Positions 60,176 through 64,000 of a DNA stretch of 64,000 nucleotides are shown one piece after another; the stretch's first letter is position 1, and every line of letters begins with the position of its first letter. Source of the stretch: an uncultured Clostridium sp. (lineage in GTDB: Bacteria > Bacillota > Clostridia > Lachnospirales > Lachnospiraceae); contig CAMMNN010000001.1 in NCBI GenBank assembly GCA_946498245.1, positions 1 to 64,000 of the forward strand, in the 5' to 3' direction. The notes beneath the pieces are model-generated. The model was not told the DNA's origin, made no database searches, and saw nothing but the letters and a program-made list of their open reading frames with translations. The position numbers were made by a program, and so were the translations under genes.

Positions 60176-61810
60176 TTAGGCGCGGTTCTGGTCTTCTACC
60201 AGACGGGCGCTGCCGTAAATAGCCCTTAATTTGGGCTTTTCGATTTTCCCGGTAGGATTGCGGGGAACGTCAGCAAAAATAATCTTGTGGGGCCGTTTGT
60301 ACCGGGGTAGCCTGCGGCAGAAGCTATTGATCTCGTCCTCTGTGCAGTCGTATCCCGCTTTAATGGAAATAACTGCGGCGGCAATTTCGCCCAGACGCTT
60401 ATCCGGAAGGCCGATAACAGCCACATCATGGACAGCCTCGTAGGTTCTGAGGAAATCTTCAATCTGAACAGGGTAGAGATTCTCGCCTCCGCTGATAATA
60501 ACATCCTTTTTCCGGTCTACTAGCATGATAAAGCCATCCTCATCCTCGACGGCCATGTCTCCGGTATAGAGCCATCCGTCCTTTAAAACCTGGGCCGTGG
60601 CCTGAGGATCCCGGTAATAGCAGACCATAACTCCGGGGCCTTTTACAGCCAATTCCCCGATCTGGCCTCTGGGTACGGGTGTGCCGGAGGCATCTACAAT
60701 TTTCGTTTCCCAGCCGTAGCCGGCTTTTCCAATGGATCCGGCCTTATGAATATTTTCTACTCCCAGATGGACGCAGCCGGGGCCTATGGATTCGCTGAGG
60801 CCGTAGTTGGTATCGTATTGATGGCTGGGGAAATACTCCTTCCAGTGCTTGATCATGCTGGGTGGCACAGGCTGGGCCCCAATGTGCATGAGTCTCCATT
60901 GATCCAGATGGTAATCGGAAAGCTTCAGTTCTCCTCTGTCCAGGGCGTCCAGAATATCCTGGGCCCAGGGAACCAGAAGCCAGACTATGGTACAGCGCTC
61001 CTTGGAGACAGCGTCCAGGATAGCGGAGGGGCTGGTTCCTTTTAACAGGACGGCGCGGCTGCCTGTAAGAAGACTGCCGAACCAGTGCATTTTTGCTCCG
61101 GTGTGGTACAGGGGAGGTATGCAGAGGAAAACGTCGTCTTTGGTTTGGCCGTGATGCTTCTGCTCCGCAAGGCAGGAGTGCATCAGGGCTGCATGGGTAT
61201 GTAATATGGCTTTTGGAAAGCCGGTAGTGCCGGAAGAAAAGTAAATGGCGGCAAAATCCTCATCTGTAATATTGATTTTCGGGGAGGAGCTGGAACAGTT
61301 TGCAGCGTGGGAACGGTAGTCTTCCGCAAAGGAAGGACAGCCCTCGCCTACAAAGTACAGCAGCCGGTTCTGGCTGATTTCATCTGCAATTTCCTCCACA
61401 CGTCCGATAAACTCCGGACCAAATACCAGCACGTCTACTTCCGCCAATTTTACACAATAGGAGATTTCTTCAGCCGAATATCGGAAATTTAAAGGAACCG
61501 CCAAAGCGCCGGTCTTTAAAATACCAAAATAAATAGGAAGCCATTCCAGGCAGTTCATCAGCAGGATGGCTACCTTATCTCCTTTGCGGACTCCCATGCT
61601 TAAAAGAAGATTGGCAAAGCGGTTAGCCTTTTCATTAAATACATTCCACGTGATTTCCCTGCGGTAATAAGGGGCGGCGGCAGGCTCAATAAGATTATAC
61701 TCCCGCCAGGTAACCCGACGGGTTTCCGGAAGCTCCGGATTGATTTCCACCAGGCTGATGTCGTCGCCGTAGAGCCGGCAGTTTTTTTCCAACAATTCTG
61801 TAATAGGCAT
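60176..61810 (-). CDS. AMP-forming acyl-CoA ligase
   Basis: The 544-residue product has the adenylate-forming motifs AAIYFSSGTTGFPKAILHTHA (P-loop-like), DTNYGLSESIGPG, GWLYTGDMAVEDEDGFI, VDRKKDVIISGGENLYPVQ and the C-terminal catalytic Lys in RNPTGKIEKPKL. It activates a carboxylic acid with ATP and CoA; chain length or type cannot be read, although the AVPLNFRYSAEEI region fits a medium/long-chain or aromatic acid ligase. Strong promoter and operator lie just upstream. First gene of the operon with the SSS symporter. Confidence 0.93.
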   Translation of the reverse strand: MPITELLEKNCRLYGDDISLVEINPELPETRRVTWREYNLIEPAAAPYYRREITWNVFNEKANRFANLLLSMGVRKGDKVAILLMNCLEWLPIYFGILKTGALAVPLNFRYSAEEISYCVKLAEVDVLVFGPEFIGRVEEIADEISQNRLLYFVGEGCPSFAEDYRSHAANCSSSSPKINITDEDFAAIYFSSGTTGFPKAILHTHAALMHSCLAEQKHHGQTKDDVFLCIPPLYHTGAKMHWFGSLLTGSRAVLLKGTSPSAILDAVSKERCTIVWLLVPWAQDILDALDRGELKLSDYHLDQWRLMHIGAQPVPPSMIKHWKEYFPSHQYDTNYGLSESIGPGCVHLGVENIHKAGSIGKAGYGWETKIVDASGTPVPRGQIGELAVKGPGVMVCYYRDPQATAQVLKDGWLYTGDMAVEDEDGFIMLVDRKKDVIISGGENLYPVQIEDFLRTYEAVHDVAVIGLPDKRLGEIAAAVISIKAGYDCTEDEINSFCRRLPRYKRPHKIIFADVPRNPTGKIEKPKLRAIYGSARLVEDQNRA

Positions 61811-61830
61811 AATTGAGATCTCCTTTTCTC

Positions 61831-61895
61831 ACTTCAACGCGTCGACGCGTCTATCTATTGAAGTAGAATATACACTGTTTTTCCATGATTGTCAA
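61831..61895 (-). promoter_or_regulatory. Ligase promoter with a perfect nested palindromic operator
   Basis: Minus strand: -35 TTGACA (61895-61890), 17 bases, -10 TATATT (61872-61867). At the start of the transcript lies a perfect 14-bp palindrome ACGCGTCGACGCGT (61837-61850), bounded by an outer inverted pair ACTTCAA (61831-61837) and TTGAAGT (61858-61864). It is G+C-rich in an otherwise AT-rich spot, so a specific repressor (TetR type is usual for acyl-CoA genes) is expected. Confidence 0.85.
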
Positions 61896-61949
61896 GAAAA
61901 ATCGGCTTTTAATGGTTTAGGAGGCGCTTTGGCAGCAGGAAGAAAATCC

Positions 61950-62038
61950 TTGCAAAGAAAAAATGGATATGCTATCATATTTACAATTATGCCTTCATTC
62001 TGAAAGGCATCACACCCATTCCGCCGCCTGGACGGCGG
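61950..62038 (+). promoter_or_regulatory. Aminotransferase promoter and leader hairpins
   Basis: TTGCAA (61950-61955), 17 bases, TATCAT (61973-61978) point right. The leader then forms two stems: ATGCCTT/AAGGCAT (61989-62010, seven bp) and CCGCCG/CGGCGG (62021-62038), before AAGGAGG and the ATG at 62085. No long T-run follows, so a stability element or weak attenuator is possible. Confidence 0.6.
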
Positions 62039-62084
62039 GATTTTCCCCGCAAAAGAAGAGAGAAAATGTAAGGAGGAGTTCTTG

Positions 62085-63386
62085 ATGAAGCCATACGCTG
62101 AGTTGACCAAAGAAGAATTAATGGAGCTGAAAAAGGCGTTGAAAGCCCAGTACCGGGAATACCAGGGAAGGGATTTAAAGCTGGATATGTCCAGAGGAAA
62201 GCCCTGTGTGGAACAGCTTGATTTGTCCATGGGAATGATGGACGTATTAAGCAGCGATTCCGACCTGACCTGTGAGGACGGTACGGACTGCCGCAACTAC
62301 GGCGTACTGGATGGAATCCGGGAAGCCAAGGAGCTTTTGGCGGACATGATTGAGGTGCATCCGGACAATATCATTATCTATGGAAATTCCAGCCTCAATG
62401 TCATGTACGACAGCATCGCCCGTTCCATGACCCACGGCGTTATGGGAAGCACTCCCTGGGCCAAGCTGGATAAGGTGAAGTTTTTATGCCCGGTACCCGG
62501 ATACGACCGCCATTTTGCCATTACGGAGTATTTCGGCATTGAAATGATTAACGTGCCTATGACGCCTACTGGCCCGGATATGGACATGGTAGAAGAACTG
62601 GTGGCTTCAGACGATGCCATAAAAGGAATCTGGTGCGTTCCGAAGTACTCCAATCCCCAGGGAATCTCATATTCTGATGAAACGGTCCGCCGTTTTGCCA
62701 GACTGAAGCCGGCAGCCAGAGACTTCCGTATCTATTGGGATAATGCCTACGGCGTTCACCATTTATATGATCACGACCAGGATCATTTGATTGAGATTTT
62801 GGCAGAGTGCAAGAGAGCCGGAAATCCGGATTTGGTTTATAAGTTTGCGTCTACCTCCAAAATCAGCTTCCCTGGTTCCGGTATTGCGGCTTTGGCTACT
62901 TCCTTAAATAACCTGGCTGACATCCACCGCCAGTTGAAGAACCAGACCATTGGACACGATAAAGTAAACCAGCTCCGCCACGTCCGTTTCTTCGGAGATA
63001 TTCACGGAATGGTGGAACACATGAGAAAACACGCCGACATTCTGCGGCCTAAATTTGAAATGGTAGAAGAAACCCTGGCCAGAGAACTGGATGGATTGGG
63101 AATCGGAGAATGGACCACTCCCAAAGGCGGTTACTTTATTTCCTTTGAAGCTATGGAGGGCTGTGCAAAAGATATTGTGGCAAAATGCAAAAAAGCCGGC
63201 GTTACCATGACTCCGGCCGGCGCGGCGTTCCCCTATGGAAAGGATCCCAAAGACACCAATATCCGTATTGCGCCCACCTATCCGCCGCTGGGTGATCTGA
63301 ATATCGCTATGGAGCTGTTCTCCTTGTGCGTGAAGCTGTCAAGCGTAGAAAAACTGTTGGCGGATATGAAAGAAAACGGCAACTAA
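62085..63386 (+). CDS. Class I PLP-dependent aminotransferase (PF12897-like)
   Basis: The product (433 residues) has the opening SRGKPCVEQLDLSMGMMDVL, the substrate block DGTDCRNYGVLDGIREAKEL, IIIYGNSSLNVMYDSIARSM, CVPKYSNPQGISYSDETVRR, YWDNAYGVHHLY and the PLP-lysine region YKFASTSKISFPGSGIAAL, with a closing R in NIRIAPTYPPLGD. This is the Clostridial aminotransferase type (PF12897) often called aspartate or alanine aminotransferase-like; the exact amino acid is unknown. ATG 62085 follows AAGGAGG; a TTG three bases earlier is the alternative. Confidence 0.92.
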   Translation: MKPYAELTKEELMELKKALKAQYREYQGRDLKLDMSRGKPCVEQLDLSMGMMDVLSSDSDLTCEDGTDCRNYGVLDGIREAKELLADMIEVHPDNIIIYGNSSLNVMYDSIARSMTHGVMGSTPWAKLDKVKFLCPVPGYDRHFAITEYFGIEMINVPMTPTGPDMDMVEELVASDDAIKGIWCVPKYSNPQGISYSDETVRRFARLKPAARDFRIYWDNAYGVHHLYDHDQDHLIEILAECKRAGNPDLVYKFASTSKISFPGSGIAALATSLNNLADIHRQLKNQTIGHDKVNQLRHVRFFGDIHGMVEHMRKHADILRPKFEMVEETLARELDGLGIGEWTTPKGGYFISFEAMEGCAKDIVAKCKKAGVTMTPAGAAFPYGKDPKDTNIRIAPTYPPLGDLNIAMELFSLCVKLSSVEKLLADMKENGN

Positions 63387-63405
63387 ATCAGCGGCAGTAC
63401 TATGA

Positions 63406-63448
63406 AAAATCCGGCAGGAACACCCCTAAACGTGTTTTGCCGGATTTT
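63406..63448 (+). terminator. Terminator of the aminotransferase gene
   Basis: AAAATCCGGCA pairs with TGCCGGATTTT, extended by ACAC/GTGT, around a CCCTAAAC-type loop (63406-63448), ending in T4. Placed 20 bases after the stop. Confidence 0.85.
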
Positions 63449-63507
63449 CTGCTGCAAAAGGCCGCAGAACTGCTGGTAATTTGGCGCAGGAAAGGCAGGG
63501 ATAAAGA

Positions 63508-64000
63508 TTGACAAATCAGGAAAATATCAAGAAGAAAGCCGTCCGAATACTGCCCTGGGCGGCAGTGGCGGCTGCTGCAGCCATTTTTTTGGCAAGCCTG
63601 TCAGGGGATATGGGAAAAAAGAAAATAGATCCCGTATCCCGGGCGGATTTCGCTTTGGACACCTTTATAACCGTAACGCTGTACGACAGCAGCGACGAGA
63701 CGATTTTAGACGGCTGTATTCAACTGTGCAGGGATTATGAAAAGCTGTTCAGCAAAACCATGGAGTCCAGTGAGATCTACCGGATCAATCACCGGGAGCC
63801 CTGGGAAAACAGGATTTTGGTATCGCCGGAGACGGCGGAACTCATTGAAAAGGGACTGTTTTACAGTGAGCTTTCCGGCGGAGCTTTTGATATAACCATT
63901 GAGCCGGCTTCCGCCCTGTGGAATTTTAAAACCCAGGATCCTTCGGTTCCTTCACTGGAAGCACTGGAAGAAGCCGTTTCTAAAGTGGGGTATGAAAAAG
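63508..64000 (+). CDS. apbE: FAD:protein FMN transferase (ApbE), 5' part
   Basis: Reading from TTG 63508 (AGGCAGGG site), the frame stays open to the window edge (164 codons visible). It begins with an N-terminal hydrophobic segment (AAVAAAAAIFLASLSGDMG) after basic residues, then the ApbE opening LDTFITVTLYDSSDETILDG, the helix CRDYEKLFSKTMESSEIYRI, and the flavin-site SELSGGAFDITIEPASALWN. ApbE transfers FMN onto Thr residues of partner membrane proteins such as RnfG/D or NqrB/C outside the cell. The 3' half is beyond the window. Confidence 0.93.
   Translation, partial: MTNQENIKKKAVRILPWAAVAAAAAIFLASLSGDMGKKKIDPVSRADFALDTFITVTLYDSSDETILDGCIQLCRDYEKLFSKTMESSEIYRINHREPWENRILVSPETAELIEKGLFYSELSGGAFDITIEPASALWNFKTQDPSVPSLEALEEAVSKVGYEK

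Noticed and set aside
1-64000. CRISPR arrays, tRNA/rRNA genes, prophage or complete insertion sequences
   Set aside because: No regularly spaced repeats, cloverleaf genes, phage structural genes or intact transposases were seen while reading through the window.

Overview
The window looks like chromosome from a Firmicute of the Lachnospiraceae (Clostridium cluster XIVa type), at roughly 48-50 % G+C by eye. Supporting signs are strong GGAGG ribosome sites, frequent GTG/TTG starts, consensus sigma-A promoters, a T-box leader, glucan-binding-type cell-wall repeats, and Lpl/Ytc-type sugar transporters driven by membrane-bound AraC regulators. No rRNA, tRNA, CRISPR array or complete insertion sequence was seen.

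Layout. 1-2.3 kb: a minus-strand accessory patch of small orphan genes (two visibly AT-rich) with an XRE regulator; it resembles toxin-immunity or defence cargo. 2.5-8.2 kb: an orphan BlaI-like repressor with its own operator, a DUF2975/XRE pair with a palindrome upstream, a DUF4173 membrane protein, and a MoxR-DUF58-DUF4129 set lacking the usual transglutaminase. 8.2-14.5 kb: one long collinear run holding a cytosolic ParB-like/BMP-binding-domain fusion, a metallophosphoesterase, a degenerate sirtuin-like protein, hisH-hisF, ung and uppP. 14.5-16 kb: a strong promoter, a compact ~95-nt structured RNA ending in a terminator, and a secreted CAP-domain protein. 16-17.2 kb: DAHP synthase with an operator-like inverted repeat.

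17.2-38.8 kb is a Gram-positive polysaccharide-utilisation locus: DUF624 protein, heparinase II/III-family lyase, two binding-protein/permease/permease sets without an ATPase, two membrane-spanning AraC regulators, a formylglycine-type sulfatase, a DUF2264 protein, a GH88 unsaturated glucuronyl hydrolase and a 620-aa protein I cannot place. The logic is lyase cleavage of a sulfated, uronic-acid-containing glycan (a glycosaminoglycan is the best guess), import of oligosaccharides, then desulfation and removal of unsaturated uronate inside the cell.

38.9-46.1 kb is mixed: an HMA-like protein without metal cysteines, nitroreductase, a divergent MFS/AraC pair, a decayed transposase, an AbiE toxin-antitoxin pair with promoter repeats, an orphan protein and a TetR regulator. 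46.2-52.1 kb: a NagB-like isomerase, an SsuACB/TauACB-like importer and a two-component system in one direction. 52.1-54.7 kb: tyrosyl-tRNA synthetase under a tyrosine T-box, followed by a repeat cluster, and a cell-wall-repeat protein. 54.8-61.9 kb (minus strand): a second cell-wall-repeat protein, MntP, a YacP-like NYN protein, a MATE exporter, and a CoA-ligase/sodium-symporter operon with a striking palindromic operator. 62-64 kb: a PLP aminotransferase and the start of an ApbE-like flavin transferase cut by the window edge.
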